A DNA stretch of 64,000 nt, from positions 70,135 through 134,134 of the forward strand of contig JAFQVY010000015.1 of the NCBI GenBank assembly GCA_017407755.1. Direction: 5' to 3'. Of the stretch, positions 40,125 to 49,345 are shown in pieces. The notes below the pieces were generated by a model. The model ran no database searches. It had not been told where the DNA came from and saw only the letters and a program-made list of their open reading frames with translations. Every line of letters starts with the position of its first letter. Position 1 is the stretch's first letter. Source of the DNA: Clostridia bacterium (GTDB lineage Bacteria; Bacillota; Clostridia; Oscillospirales; Acutalibacteraceae). The translations under genes were made by a program, and so were the position numbers.

Positions 40125-43100
40125 TTACTGAACTACTGTAGTTAACTTTTCTACTGTTACAGGGTCAGCATGGATTGTCTGTGTCTGACCATTGGCATCT
40201 GTATAAACAATCCAGAAAGTTGCAATATAAGTATTACCAACATAGCTGTTATTCTTATTAATAATCTTAGAACCAGTGTTTACTGCATCTGCTGCACCAA
40301 AGGATCTATCAAGAATAAGCTTGCTATCACCTGAACCATGATAGAATGTGCTTTCATCATAATCGTTTGCATTAACAAGAAGGAGACCACTATTAGTTAC
40401 CTTACCGATGCTCTCGTCGATATCCCAAGTAGCAATGTACTTGATATACTCGCCTTCAACATTAGGATCAGCAAACATTTCTAAAATAGGCTCATAAGTA
40501 ATTTCTTTATCAGATGCAACATAAACGGCTGTGAGTTCCTGTGCATAGTATACGAAGAATGTATATTCTGCATCATAGCTCTTAATAATATTGTTTTCAT
40601 CTACCCAGTATGCAAACTTCATACCGCTTTCAGGTGCATTAGCAGTTGCAATTGCTGTTGTATTGTAAATATACTCGCCTGCACTATTCTTTGAACCGGT
40701 TAATTTACCATTGTTAACAGTAATATTGTAACCTGTTTCCATACGTTTCCACATAGCAACGATCGTCATATCTTCGCCTGCAGCAAGCTTAGCCTGAATC
40801 ATTTCATCAGTGATTTCTGTGTCAGTTGTATCTTCTGCAAACTTCCAACCTACGAAATCGTAACCAGAACGTCTTGCATCGTCAGGATATACAACTTTAT
40901 CTCCACTTACATAATACTGCATATCAAGATACTGACCTCTATTCTGTGCAGCCTCTGCATTTTTAAATACCACAAAGCTTACATCATCAATAGATGTTCT
41001 ATATACTGCCTTAAGAATATCGTTACCAGAAGTAACGAATGTATATTCCTCAGATGTAGAAACTACCGCACCAGCTGTATTAATCCAGCCAAGGAATTCA
41101 TTGCCATTTGTACTATTTGCCACTACTGTTACAGTTGCATCAATAGGCGCCTTCTTGTTAAGATAGGTTGTGCCCTGAGGTCTTGTTACATCGTTAATTG
41201 TAAGGGTGAAGCCAGTACCACCAGTTACATCAATCTGAAGTGTACCGTGTGTTGCGGGTGCTACAGGTGTAACGATCTTCTTGTAGTTTGCAACTACGAT
41301 CATATCAGCCTGAACGTTACTTGTGTCAGCGCTCCAGCCTGTGAATGTGTAGCCTGCTCTTGTGGGAGCTTCGGGTGCAGGTAAGTTTGTACCCTTGTCT
41401 ACCTTAGCCACTGCAAGGATTGTGTTGTCGTAGTCAACGAACATTACTGTGAGCTTCTGCTCTACTACAGGAATGTCAGGTGTTTCTGTGCCTGTATCGT
41501 CGCCAGTCTTTTCAGCCTCTACGATAAGGAGCTCAACGTCGCCCTGAACGTTTTCGATTGTGTAAACGCCGTCAACAGCCTCAAGCTTAGTCATGTTGTA
41601 GATAACTGCAGCAATTACATAATCCTCTGCAGCGTCAACAGTAAATGTTAATGTTGCAGCCTCGTCGATTGTTGCGGGAGCGTTAACTGTGAAGTTTTCG
41701 CTTTCGTTCCAAGTTACATCGTAAACAGGAGTTACGATAGGATCAAGAACTGCTGTAACTGTGAGCTTGTCTGTAACTGTATCGAATGTGAATGTGTAAG
41801 TACCGCCTGTGGTAGTAAGTGTGCAGTTGCCTGCGCCGTCCTTAAATGTCCAGCCACCAGCTTCTGCCATTTCGTTATTGATTGTTCCGTCGTTACCAAG
41901 CCACTTGCCAAATTCAACAACCTTGAACTTGTATGTGCCTGCTGCGAAGTACTGCTCTGTGGTGTAAACAGTGCCATTCTCGTCTGCTGTCATTTCGATA
42001 GCACCTGTGCCCCAATCTGTGAAGTCACCTGCGAGCTTAACTGTTGTGTCGGGTGTGGGATCTGTAGGATCAGTAACTTCTTCACCGGGATATGTTACGG
42101 AAAGCTGAGAATTGTTAATACCGAATGCAAATACATATTCGCCGGCTTCAGTTGTTGTGATAGTACAATTATCGCTGTTTGAAGAGCTAAATGTAAGACC
42201 CTCAACTGTAGCTGTGATAGGTGTTGTGCAGCTTGTCCAAGCACCCTCGCGAACAATCTTGAACTCGTATGTTGTGTTTGCTTCAAGAGTTAATGTTACG
42301 TAACCGTAGCTTTCACCCTCAGCCTTAAGCTTAAACTCGTTAGCTGTTGTGCTCCAGCCGTTGAATTCACCAACAATGTATCTGTCAGTTGAAAGTGTGC
42401 TTACTGCAGGAACTTCCTCAAGAGAAGCATACCACTGACCGCCCTTGATGTCATAGTACTGACCGTCCATAGCTGTAAGGTCAGCTGTCTGAGCACCCTT
42501 ATTGTTGTTATTAAAGATAACGTTTACGTATGCGGAGTCGAAAGAAAGTGCATAAACGTCAAAGCCGTTTACTGTATCTTCTGTCTTATCCATTGCTACG
42601 CCGGGCCATGCAACTGCAGGATCAGTTGCCCATGCGTATACGTAAACTTCGTCCCACTTAGCGGAGTTGATAGCATATACAGTGATAACTGTAGGCATAT
42701 CAGGACCGCTTTCTGTTGTGGACTCTGTAGCATCCTGATCGCCTGTTGCGGGTTTTGAATCTGTTGTAGCTTCAGTTGCCTCTGTTGTAGCCTCTGTGGG
42801 CTCTGTTACGGTAGCTGTAGAAGAAGTCTCTTCCTCGATAGGCTCGTATGTGTAAGACTTAGCGGGCTTAGTATTTGTTGCACCGTCATAAGTCATGTAG
42901 TAGCAAATACCGTCGTACCAGCCTTCAGTAATATCTGCGCACTGCTCGTCACCGGAGGTTGAGCTTGTGCCGTTAAAGATAAGACCTGTGATGTCTGAAG
43001 GAACCTCGATTACGTATCTGTCGTAACCATCCTTAGTTGTATCAACGTATTCCATCTCCTGAGCGTTCCAAGCGGGATTTGTGCCTGTCTGGCTACCCCA

Positions 43101-46100
43101 CCAGTAAACTCTGAGGTTTGTCCACTTCCAATTGTTCTCGAAGTAGATTGTCATTGTCTCAGCAACAGGAGTCTCTGTAGTAGTTGTTTCTGTTGCATCT
43201 GTTACATTCTGATCGCCTGATGCGGGTTTTGAAGCTGTTGTGCCTTCGGTTGGATCTGTCTCTGCGGGAGCAGATGTTGTCTCAGCAGGAGCAGAAGTTG
43301 TTTCCTGAGGAACCTTGTAATCATATGAACCGCAGGGCTTGGTATTTGTTGCACTGTCATAAGTCATGTAGTAGCAAATGCCTTCGTACCAACCGCTTGT
43401 GATGTCAGCAGACTGCTCTGCACCAAACTCGCCTGTACCGTTGAAGAGAAGACCTGTGATATCTTCAGGAATAACGATTTCATAAATGTCGTAACCCTGG
43501 TCGTTCTGACCTACAACATTTGAAAGAGGGATGCCGTTCCACTCGGGATTTGTGCCGATTGTGCTACCCCAGTAGTAAACCTTAGCATCAGGCCACTGCC
43601 AGTTGTTCTCGAAGTAGATTGTGATGTAACCGTCAGGAACATCTACGTCAGCATCTGCGTACTGAGCTGTTAACCAGTTAAGTCTGGAAATTGCCCAATC
43701 GCCTGCGTACTGGTTCATATCCTGAGCGTCATATGCGTTATAAGACTTAGTTTCAGATGTGTATGTGTTTGCATCTGCATCATAGTCGAACATTGTAAGA
43801 GAGGAGTGGTCAGATGTCCAGTTCTGCTTAAGTGTCCAACCGTCGTTAATTCTGTTGTTCTCATAGTTCCACTGACCGGACTTAGCAAGAAGAGCCTTGT
43901 AATCGTCAATGGACTTAAGTCTGCCGTTACCATCTACTGTACCCTCGAGAATGTCGATAAGGTCAGCAAAATCGGATTCCCAAACAGCGTCTACATAGTC
44001 AGCAAATGTCTTGCCGTCAGCTGTTGTGGAAGTTGTGTAGCAAGCCTTGGAGAATACACTGTGCTTGCCGGTGAAGTTAGAATCATAGTGTGCAAGCTCG
44101 CTTGCGTACCAACCGCTGGGCTGGCTGAGAGCGAGGTTGTTGCCGTTGATATCCTGTCTTGTAGTGTCGCCCATGTTACCAAGTGCGTTGTCATAGTCCC
44201 AAACAGGAGAGAGGTAGAAGATACCATCGTCTGCATTGTATACGAAGTAGCAGCTTGTGATACCTGCGTCTACGTTCTTGGAAATTTCGTTGATAAGATA
44301 TGCCTTTGCAAGGTCATTCATATCTACTAATGTTTCAAGAGTCTCAAGGTCGTCACCGTAAAGTGCATCTTCAACTGCCTGATACTTAGCCTTCATGAAC
44401 TGAACCTGCTCAGCAGCGGGCTTATCAGGAATCTTGTGGGTCATTACCTGACCTCTGGAAGTTGTGAATGTAAGGTCGCCTGCGTTATCAGCGTTTTTCT
44501 GAGTGTCAAGCTCGAGAACGAAGTCGAAGTTCTCCTTGGGGTAAGTAATAGTTTCGCCTGTATCATCGTCTACTACATCCTCAACTTCAGGCTCAACAAG
44601 GTCGCCCATAACTGTGCCTTCGCCCATCTCGATCTTCTGTACGAGCTGATAAGAACCCATGTATCTACCGTCAACGAAGAAATCTACGAAACGGGAGTCA
44701 CATGCATACTTCATGCCAACTTCGTTAGCCATATCGTAAACGATACGGTTTCTCATAAGAGAGTCGTCCTTAGCGTTTGCAAGGAGTGACCATTTCTCTG
44801 CAGCATCCATACCGTCGATGCCAACAGCGTTTTTGAATGTGATGTTAAAGGGCTTCTTGGTTTCTTCCCAAGTTGTGTTACCACGGCCCTTAATCTTCTT
44901 AACCTGCTCAACTACGATACCGTCGTCAGAAGCAACAGCACCGCCGAGCTTCTTAGCTTCACGGTTCTTGGAAGCAGCTGTGATATAGTCGTACCAGATA
45001 CCGCTAAGAGCAGAAAGAGCTGTTTCTGTTTCAGCGTCGTCATCGTTAACTACAGAACCCTTAGCTTCGTCAGTATTGATAAAGAGAGAAGCCTCTGCGT
45101 CTGTGTTGTAGATTGTGAGCTTCTGGTTTTCAGCGTCTGTAATTGTGTAAGTTGTGCCTGCAACATAAGGAACTGTGTTGTAGCAGCCTGCATCAATCTT
45201 AACGCCGTTAACTGTTACTGTGTTAGAGTAAGAGTTGTAAATAATAACTTCTGTCTTGGAAGCAGAAGCGGGAAGGTAGAATACACGACCTTCGGACTTG
45301 GAGAGCCAACGCTGCCAAGCCTCTGCATCGATAGCATCGTCTGTAGCACCTGCGTATGCATAAAGACCGCTGGACTCTGCCCAGTCAAGCTCGAAAGCTG
45401 TGCCGTTGGGCTCTGCAGGATCTGTTACTGTAGGCTCAGTTGTTGTGGGCTGAGATTCAACCTCACCTGTGCTGGAAGAAGCATCCTCGGAAGCATCTTC
45501 AGAAGCATCTGCGGAAGAAGAAGTAACTTCAGTAGCTGTGTACTCAAAACGAGCTGTGTAGTCGTTTGTTACACCGCCGTCGAAATCGTAAGTGTATGTA
45601 GCGTCAGTAGAAAGGAGTGTATCACCCTCGTACCAACCTACGAATGTGTAACCCTCTGCTACGTCGCCGTAGGAAAGAGTAACGTCTGCAGAACGAACTG
45701 CATCAGCAGAAGCTATAGCACCGCTTGCTGTAGTAGCAGAAGCTGTTGTTGTGCCTGTAAGCTTGTATGTGCTGATTGTAACAGTTGCAGCAGCAGCATC
45801 GTTTGCGTAAGCACCGCTTACATTAGACTGAACTGCTACGGTCTGTGTTTCGTTGAATGCAGCATAATCTGTGCTTGTATTTGTCTTCCACTCGGGAGTA
45901 AGTGTAGTATTAGCAGCATTGGGATAAATAACAAAGCGACCGCTAAAGTTACCGCTCATATTATAAACTGCTGTTGAATGAGATGCATAGTTCTTACGGT
46001 GAGAAATGTTGTTATTCTCGCCACCCCATGCGGATGAACCGGAAATACCAAATACAGCTAACTGAGTTGCGTCACCCCAGTTGTCGCCAACACTTACATA

Positions 46101-46370
46101 GTAAAGGTCAGAGTTGGAAACCTTAGTCATCTTATAGCCCTTAGAATAAGTATTATGACCAACCATAAGCTGAATAACTGAATCTGTCCACTTTGTATCT
46201 GAGTTATCAAAGTAGAAAACTGTGCCACTGCTGAGATTATGGCTTGTTTCAGCAAGCTCAACCTTAGCAGCTGAAGCAGATGTCATGCCTATTGTAACCA
46301 TAGACATAAGCATCATAACTGTAAGTACCACTGCGAGTAAACGCTTTGTGATACGTTTAGTTGTACTCAT
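40125..46370 (-). CDS. Giant secreted protein: CotH domain, CBM26-like and X25-like starch-binding modules, InlB-type repeats
   Basis: The 2081-residue protein has a signal peptide (1-34, ending TSASAA). The order is: an N-terminal beta domain (about 35-160), a first InlB-like repeat (about 165-280), a Ser/Thr/Pro linker, and a CotH domain at about 487-900 (GRGNTTWEETKKPFNI, then WDYDNALGNM as the metal-binding core). Two CBM26-like modules lie at about 916-1016 and 1071-1177 (both with TIYFENNW and CYYMTYD), with a third, diverged one at 1231-1317. Two modules resembling the X25 domain of amylases follow (EFNGWS near 1330, GDFTDWG near 1445), then InlB-type repeats (GYTFTGWSAD near 1670) to about 1960, and a final 120-residue domain. 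There is no dockerin or sortase signal at the C terminus. It probably displays starch-binding modules outside the cell. CotH proteins are kinase-like; the target here is unknown. Confidence 0.85.
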   Translation of the reverse strand: MSTTKRITKRLLAVVLTVMMLMSMVTIGMTSASAAKVELAETSHNLSSGTVFYFDNSDTKWTDSVIQLMVGHNTYSKGYKMTKVSNSDLYYVSVGDNWGDATQLAVFGISGSSAWGGENNNISHRKNYASHSTAVYNMSGNFSGRFVIYPNAANTTLTPEWKTNTSTDYAAFNETQTVAVQSNVSGAYANDAAAATVTISTYKLTGTTTASATTASGAIASADAVRSADVTLSYGDVAEGYTFVGWYEGDTLLSTDATYTYDFDGGVTNDYTARFEYTATEVTSSSADASEDASEDASSSTGEVESQPTTTEPTVTDPAEPNGTAFELDWAESSGLYAYAGATDDAIDAEAWQRWLSKSEGRVFYLPASASKTEVIIYNSYSNTVTVNGVKIDAGCYNTVPYVAGTTYTITDAENQKLTIYNTDAEASLFINTDEAKGSVVNDDDAETETALSALSGIWYDYITAASKNREAKKLGGAVASDDGIVVEQVKKIKGRGNTTWEETKKPFNITFKNAVGIDGMDAAEKWSLLANAKDDSLMRNRIVYDMANEVGMKYACDSRFVDFFVDGRYMGSYQLVQKIEMGEGTVMGDLVEPEVEDVVDDDTGETITYPKENFDFVLELDTQKNADNAGDLTFTTSRGQVMTHKIPDKPAAEQVQFMKAKYQAVEDALYGDDLETLETLVDMNDLAKAYLINEISKNVDAGITSCYFVYNADDGIFYLSPVWDYDNALGNMGDTTRQDINGNNLALSQPSGWYASELAHYDSNFTGKHSVFSKACYTTSTTADGKTFADYVDAVWESDFADLIDILEGTVDGNGRLKSIDDYKALLAKSGQWNYENNRINDGWTLKQNWTSDHSSLTMFDYDADANTYTSETKSYNAYDAQDMNQYAGDWAISRLNWLTAQYADADVDVPDGYITIYFENNWQWPDAKVYYWGSTIGTNPEWNGIPLSNVVGQNDQGYDIYEIVIPEDITGLLFNGTGEFGAEQSADITSGWYEGICYYMTYDSATNTKPCGSYDYKVPQETTSAPAETTSAPAETDPTEGTTASKPASGDQNVTDATETTTTETPVAETMTIYFENNWKWTNLRVYWWGSQTGTNPAWNAQEMEYVDTTKDGYDRYVIEVPSDITGLIFNGTSSTSGDEQCADITEGWYDGICYYMTYDGATNTKPAKSYTYEPIEEETSSTATVTEPTEATTEATEATTDSKPATGDQDATESTTESGPDMPTVITVYAINSAKWDEVYVYAWATDPAVAWPGVAMDKTEDTVNGFDVYALSFDSAYVNVIFNNNNKGAQTADLTAMDGQYYDIKGGQWYASLEEVPAVSTLSTDRYIVGEFNGWSTTANEFKLKAEGESYGYVTLTLEANTTYEFKIVREGAWTSCTTPITATVEGLTFSSSNSDNCTITTTEAGEYVFAFGINNSQLSVTYPGEEVTDPTDPTPDTTVKLAGDFTDWGTGAIEMTADENGTVYTTEQYFAAGTYKFKVVEFGKWLGNDGTINNEMAEAGGWTFKDGAGNCTLTTTGGTYTFTFDTVTDKLTVTAVLDPIVTPVYDVTWNESENFTVNAPATIDEAATLTFTVDAAEDYVIAAVIYNMTKLEAVDGVYTIENVQGDVELLIVEAEKTGDDTGTETPDIPVVEQKLTVMFVDYDNTILAVAKVDKGTNLPAPEAPTRAGYTFTGWSADTSNVQADMIVVANYKKIVTPVAPATHGTLQIDVTGGTGFTLTINDVTRPQGTTYLNKKAPIDATVTVVANSTNGNEFLGWINTAGAVVSTSEEYTFVTSGNDILKAVYRTSIDDVSFVVFKNAEAAQNRGQYLDMQYYVSGDKVVYPDDARRSGYDFVGWKFAEDTTDTEITDEMIQAKLAAGEDMTIVAMWKRMETGYNITVNNGKLTGSKNSAGEYIYNTTAIATANAPESGMKFAYWVDENNIIKSYDAEYTFFVYYAQELTAVYVASDKEITYEPILEMFADPNVEGEYIKYIATWDIDESIGKVTNSGLLLVNANDYDESTFYHGSGDSKLILDRSFGAADAVNTGSKIINKNNSYVGNTYIATFWIVYTDANGQTQTIHADPVTVEKLTTVVQ
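42726..43241 (-). repeat. Two copies of a linker-coding direct repeat in the giant gene
   Basis: The stretch at about 42726-42769 and that at about 43198-43241 match at roughly nine of ten positions. Both encode the Thr/Ser/Ala-rich linker (ASGDQ / ATGDQ type) that follows a CBM26-like module. The module-plus-linker unit has therefore been duplicated, with the modules diverging more than the linkers. Confidence 0.6.
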
Positions 46371-46867
46371 TAAAATTCCTCCTAATTAAAATTTTTTAAT
46401 GAAATTAATCGTAAAACCGTAATTCCAAAGGTTTTTGCGCTTTGGCTTATGCCCTGTCGTCTGACCTCCGCAGTGTTTTATAATATAAATAGTATAGGGT
46501 TTAAATCATAAAACAAGCACACACTTTGGCAATTATTTTACTACAGAATTGTAACATTTCACACCTAATATTTCAACCGATTTTTAAAAGTTTTAGGCAC
46601 TTTTAACCAACTTTGTAGGTTGGCACAAAAGCCAAAAGCCAAAATTGGCACTTTTGTCTATGGCAAAATTTAGGTTTTATATCCAAAGATAAATAAAGTA
46701 TATAAGCGGTTTTAGGTGCTGATATTTAATCGCACAAAAGTAAAGGGGAATAGTTGGGCAGAATAAACAAATATTTTAATATTTTCAAAAAACCTTTACT
46801 TTTTCTGATTGAGGTGATATACTTACTTTAGTTATATTCAGTAATTTAACTTAGGAGGAATATATAA
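46371..46867. other. 497-base divergent intergenic region
   Basis: The region lies between the giant gene (minus) and the small wall-sorted protein gene (plus) and must hold both promoters. It has no coding frame of note. On the minus side a -10-like TATACT or TATATT lies near 46475-46497 without a good -35. Around 46600-46665 there are overlapping short inverted repeats of TTGGC / GCCAA type that could form small hairpins or bind a regulator. Confidence 0.55.
46809..46838 (+). promoter_or_regulatory. Possible promoter for the wall-sorted protein gene
   Basis: TTGAGG (46809-46814), 18-base spacer, TATATT (46833-46838), about 30 bases before the start codon at 46868. Confidence 0.45.
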
Positions 46868-47398
46868 ATGAAAAAGGTTATAGCTTTATTAATCGCAATG
46901 CTTCTTATGGTTTGCGGTATTGCTTCTGTTTCTGCTGAGGTAAGTCCTACCGCTTCTGTTGTTGACACAAAAATCACCATTGATGCTGTTGTTGTGCCCG
47001 ACAATGCAGGCACCGCCACACCCAGTATTGATGAGCCTTTTGAGTACGTTGTTGGTTCTGACGGCACCGTTACTCTTATTGCAAGCTCCAACGAAGGCTT
47101 CAAATTTGTTCGCTGGGAGTTTATCACAGGCGAGTTTGATATTATCGAGGGCTCTCTCACAAGCTCTACTATCGTAATCCTTCCCAAGGGCGACTCTAAC
47201 ATCCGTGCTTACGCTCACTTTGCAGATGAGGATGCTTCTATCCCTGCTACTGAGCCCGACTCAAAGCCCGCTGTTAAGCCCGACCCCGGCACACAGTCCC
47301 CCACAACAGGCGACGTTACTCCTGTATTCTTTGTTTTAGGTGCTGTTGTTCTGATGTTAGGCGTTGCAGTTATCGCTCTTAAGAAAAAGGCTTGCTGA
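46868..47398 (+). CDS. Small wall-anchored surface protein with InlB-type domain
   Basis: The 176-residue protein has a signal peptide (1-23, VIALLIAMLLMVCGIASVSA) and one InlB-type beta domain of about 75 residues (VTLIASSNEGFKFVRWEFIT). A Pro/Asp/Lys linker leads to a C-terminal sorting-like signal: SPTTGD, a hydrophobic helix (VFFVLGAVVLMLGVAVIAL) and KKKAC. SPTTGD is a variant of the LPxTG sortase site of a kind common in Ruminococcus relatives. It is divergent from the giant protein gene, which also carries InlB-type repeats, so the two surface proteins may work together. TTAGGAGGA lies before the ATG. No sortase gene is in the window. Confidence 0.8.
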   Translation: MKKVIALLIAMLLMVCGIASVSAEVSPTASVVDTKITIDAVVVPDNAGTATPSIDEPFEYVVGSDGTVTLIASSNEGFKFVRWEFITGEFDIIEGSLTSSTIVILPKGDSNIRAYAHFADEDASIPATEPDSKPAVKPDPGTQSPTTGDVTPVFFVLGAVVLMLGVAVIALKKKAC

Positions 47399-47416
47399 TA
47401 AATTAAGTTAAAATTA

Positions 47417-47447
47417 AGCCCTGAGGAAAACCTCAGGGCTATTTTTA
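47417..47447 (+). terminator. Intrinsic terminator of the wall-anchored protein gene
   Basis: Perfect 10-bp stem AGCCCTGAGG / CCTCAGGGCT (47417-47426, 47431-47440), AAAA loop, ATTTTTATT tail. Confidence 0.88.
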
Positions 47448-47457
47448 TTACAAAGTA

Positions 47458-47481
47458 AAACCCCGCCGTTAAGCGGGGTTT
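47458..47481 (-). terminator. Intrinsic terminator of glmS
   Basis: Perfect 9-bp stem AAACCCCGC / GCGGGGTTT (47458-47466, 47473-47481), followed on the minus strand by TTTTAC, 12 bases beyond the glmS stop. Confidence 0.8.
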
Positions 47482-47493
47482 AATTTATGTTTT

Positions 47494-49320
47494 TTATTCA
47501 ACTGTAACTGATTTTGCAAGATTTCTTGGTTTATCAACATCGTTGCCGCGAAGAACAGAGGAATAGTAAGCCACAAGCTGTAAGGGCACAATTGCCGACA
47601 TAGGCATGAGCATTTCCTCAGAAACAGGCACACGGATAATTTCGTCTGCCACATCTTCGCCTACCTCAAAGCCCTCTGTGCACACCAAAAGAACCTTGGC
47701 ACCTCTTGCCTTAACCTCTTTGATGTTTGAAATAGTTTTGTCAAAAAGGTCAGACTGGGTTGCAACTGCAATAACAGGCATACCGTCAGTAATAAGGGAA
47801 ATTGTACCGTGCTTTAATTCGCCTGCGGCGTAGCATTCGGAGTGAATGTAAGAAATTTCCTTAAGTTTTAAGGAGCCTTCCATAGAAAGGGCATAGTCGA
47901 AACCTCTGCCGATATAAAGAAGGCTTTCAGCACTGATAAGCTCCTTGGCGGCTTCTTTTGAAATTTCATCAACGGACTTTATAATATCAGCAATTCTTTC
48001 GGGCATGGCCATAAGCTCTGCGGTAAGGCGTTTGCACTCATTTTCGTCAATTTTTTCTTTTGCAAAAGCGAGCTCAAAGGAAAGCAGATACATAACCGCA
48101 ATCTGCACCATATAAGCCTTTGTGGAGGCAACGGCAATTTCAGGACCGGCGTGAGTATACACAAGCATATCGGACTCACGGGCGATTGAACTGCCCTTTG
48201 CATTAACAACGCCAAGGGTTTTGGCACCCAAAGCCTTTGAAACACGAAGTGCCTCTAAAGAGTCGGCGGTTTCACCCGACTGGGAAATAATAATAACCAA
48301 GTCGCCCTCGCCTACCAAGGGAGCACGGTATCTGAACTCGGAAGCAATATCAACCACAACGGGAACGCGTGCAAGCTTTTCAATGGCGTATTTACCAACC
48401 ATACCTGCATGCATTGCAGTACCGCAGGCAACGATAAACACCTGCTTAATATCCTTAAGGCTTTCTACGGTAATTGAGCACTCCTCAAGATTGGGCATAC
48501 CGCAAAAAACTCTGGGAGCAACGGTTTTTCTTACAGCGTCGGGCTGCTCGTTGATTTCTTTGAGCATATAGTGCTCATAGCCGCCTTTTTCAGCGGCGTC
48601 CATATCCCAATCAGCGGTTTTAAGCTCTTTTTCAATAGGATTTCCTTTTAAATCGGTGAAGCTGATGTCGCCTTCGGCAATTCTTGCAATTTCGTCGTGC
48701 TCCAAAAGGAAGTAATCTTTTGTATATTTGATAATAGCAGGAACGTCGGAGGCAATAAAGCCTTCCTCGCCCTTAACGCCTACAATAAGAGGACTTCCTC
48801 GTCTTACGGCATAAATCACGTTGGGAATATCCTTAAAAAGAATGCCAAGTGCGAATGAACCCTGAACCTCAGCAAGGGTTTTTTCGATTGCCTCTGTGGG
48901 GTTACCCTTATAGTTAAAGTCAAGAAGCTTTGCAACAACCTCGGTGTCGGTTTCGCTGTAAAACTCCCTGCCCTCTTTCTCAAGACGCTCCTTAATCTCT
49001 CGGTAATTCTCGATAATACCGTTATGTACCAAGGTAACAAACTCGCCGCCGATATGGGGGTGAGAGTTAATGTCAGAAGGCTTGCCGTGAGTTGCCCAAC
49101 GGGTGTGTCCGATACCTGCACTGCCCACAGGGAAGTTTTCTGCATTCATTTTATCTTCAAGGTTTTTAAGTCTTCCCTCGGCTTTGATAACGTTAACCTC
49201 GCCTTTTTCAAAAACCGCAATACCCGCTGAATCATAACCGCGGTACTCAAGCTTTGAAAGAGCGTTTACCAAAACCTCACTGCAGTCATTTTTACCTACA
49301 TATCCGACAATTCCGCACAT
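47494..49320 (-). CDS. glmS: Glutamine-fructose-6-phosphate aminotransferase (isomerizing)
   Basis: Makes glucosamine-6-phosphate, the first committed step to UDP-GlcNAc. The 608-residue protein begins MCGIVGYVG, giving the N-terminal glutaminase Cys, followed by LEYRGYDSAGIA and HTRWATHG. Two SIS domains form the isomerase half (CGTAMHAGMVGKYAIE, SQSGETADSLEALR), and it ends in DKPRNLAKSVTVE, the C-terminal lid. It is placed just downstream of the CapD/WbpM-type gene (25 bases), so UDP-HexNAc supply is coupled to surface glycan synthesis. No space exists for a glmS ribozyme ahead of it. Confidence 0.96.
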   Translation of the reverse strand: MCGIVGYVGKNDCSEVLVNALSKLEYRGYDSAGIAVFEKGEVNVIKAEGRLKNLEDKMNAENFPVGSAGIGHTRWATHGKPSDINSHPHIGGEFVTLVHNGIIENYREIKERLEKEGREFYSETDTEVVAKLLDFNYKGNPTEAIEKTLAEVQGSFALGILFKDIPNVIYAVRRGSPLIVGVKGEEGFIASDVPAIIKYTKDYFLLEHDEIARIAEGDISFTDLKGNPIEKELKTADWDMDAAEKGGYEHYMLKEINEQPDAVRKTVAPRVFCGMPNLEECSITVESLKDIKQVFIVACGTAMHAGMVGKYAIEKLARVPVVVDIASEFRYRAPLVGEGDLVIIISQSGETADSLEALRVSKALGAKTLGVVNAKGSSIARESDMLVYTHAGPEIAVASTKAYMVQIAVMYLLSFELAFAKEKIDENECKRLTAELMAMPERIADIIKSVDEISKEAAKELISAESLLYIGRGFDYALSMEGSLKLKEISYIHSECYAAGELKHGTISLITDGMPVIAVATQSDLFDKTISNIKEVKARGAKVLLVCTEGFEVGEDVADEIIRVPVSEEMLMPMSAIVPLQLVAYYSSVLRGNDVDKPRNLAKSVTVE

Positions 49321-49345
49321 AGGAAATCTCCTTCACTGTGATTAC

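Noticed and set aside
46371..46500. A possible cyclic-di-GMP-I riboswitch in the leader of the giant secreted protein gene, suggested by ACAGGGCATAAGCC on the minus strand.
   Set aside because: The similarity to the conserved GCACAGGGCAAACC core is partial, the GNRA tetraloop-receptor pair and the second conserved half cannot be found, and no terminator or anti-ribosome-site stem follows. Not supported without a covariance search.
49321..49345. A glmS ribozyme ahead of glmS.
   Set aside because: Only 25 bases separate glmS from the upstream same-strand gene, far too short for the ribozyme.
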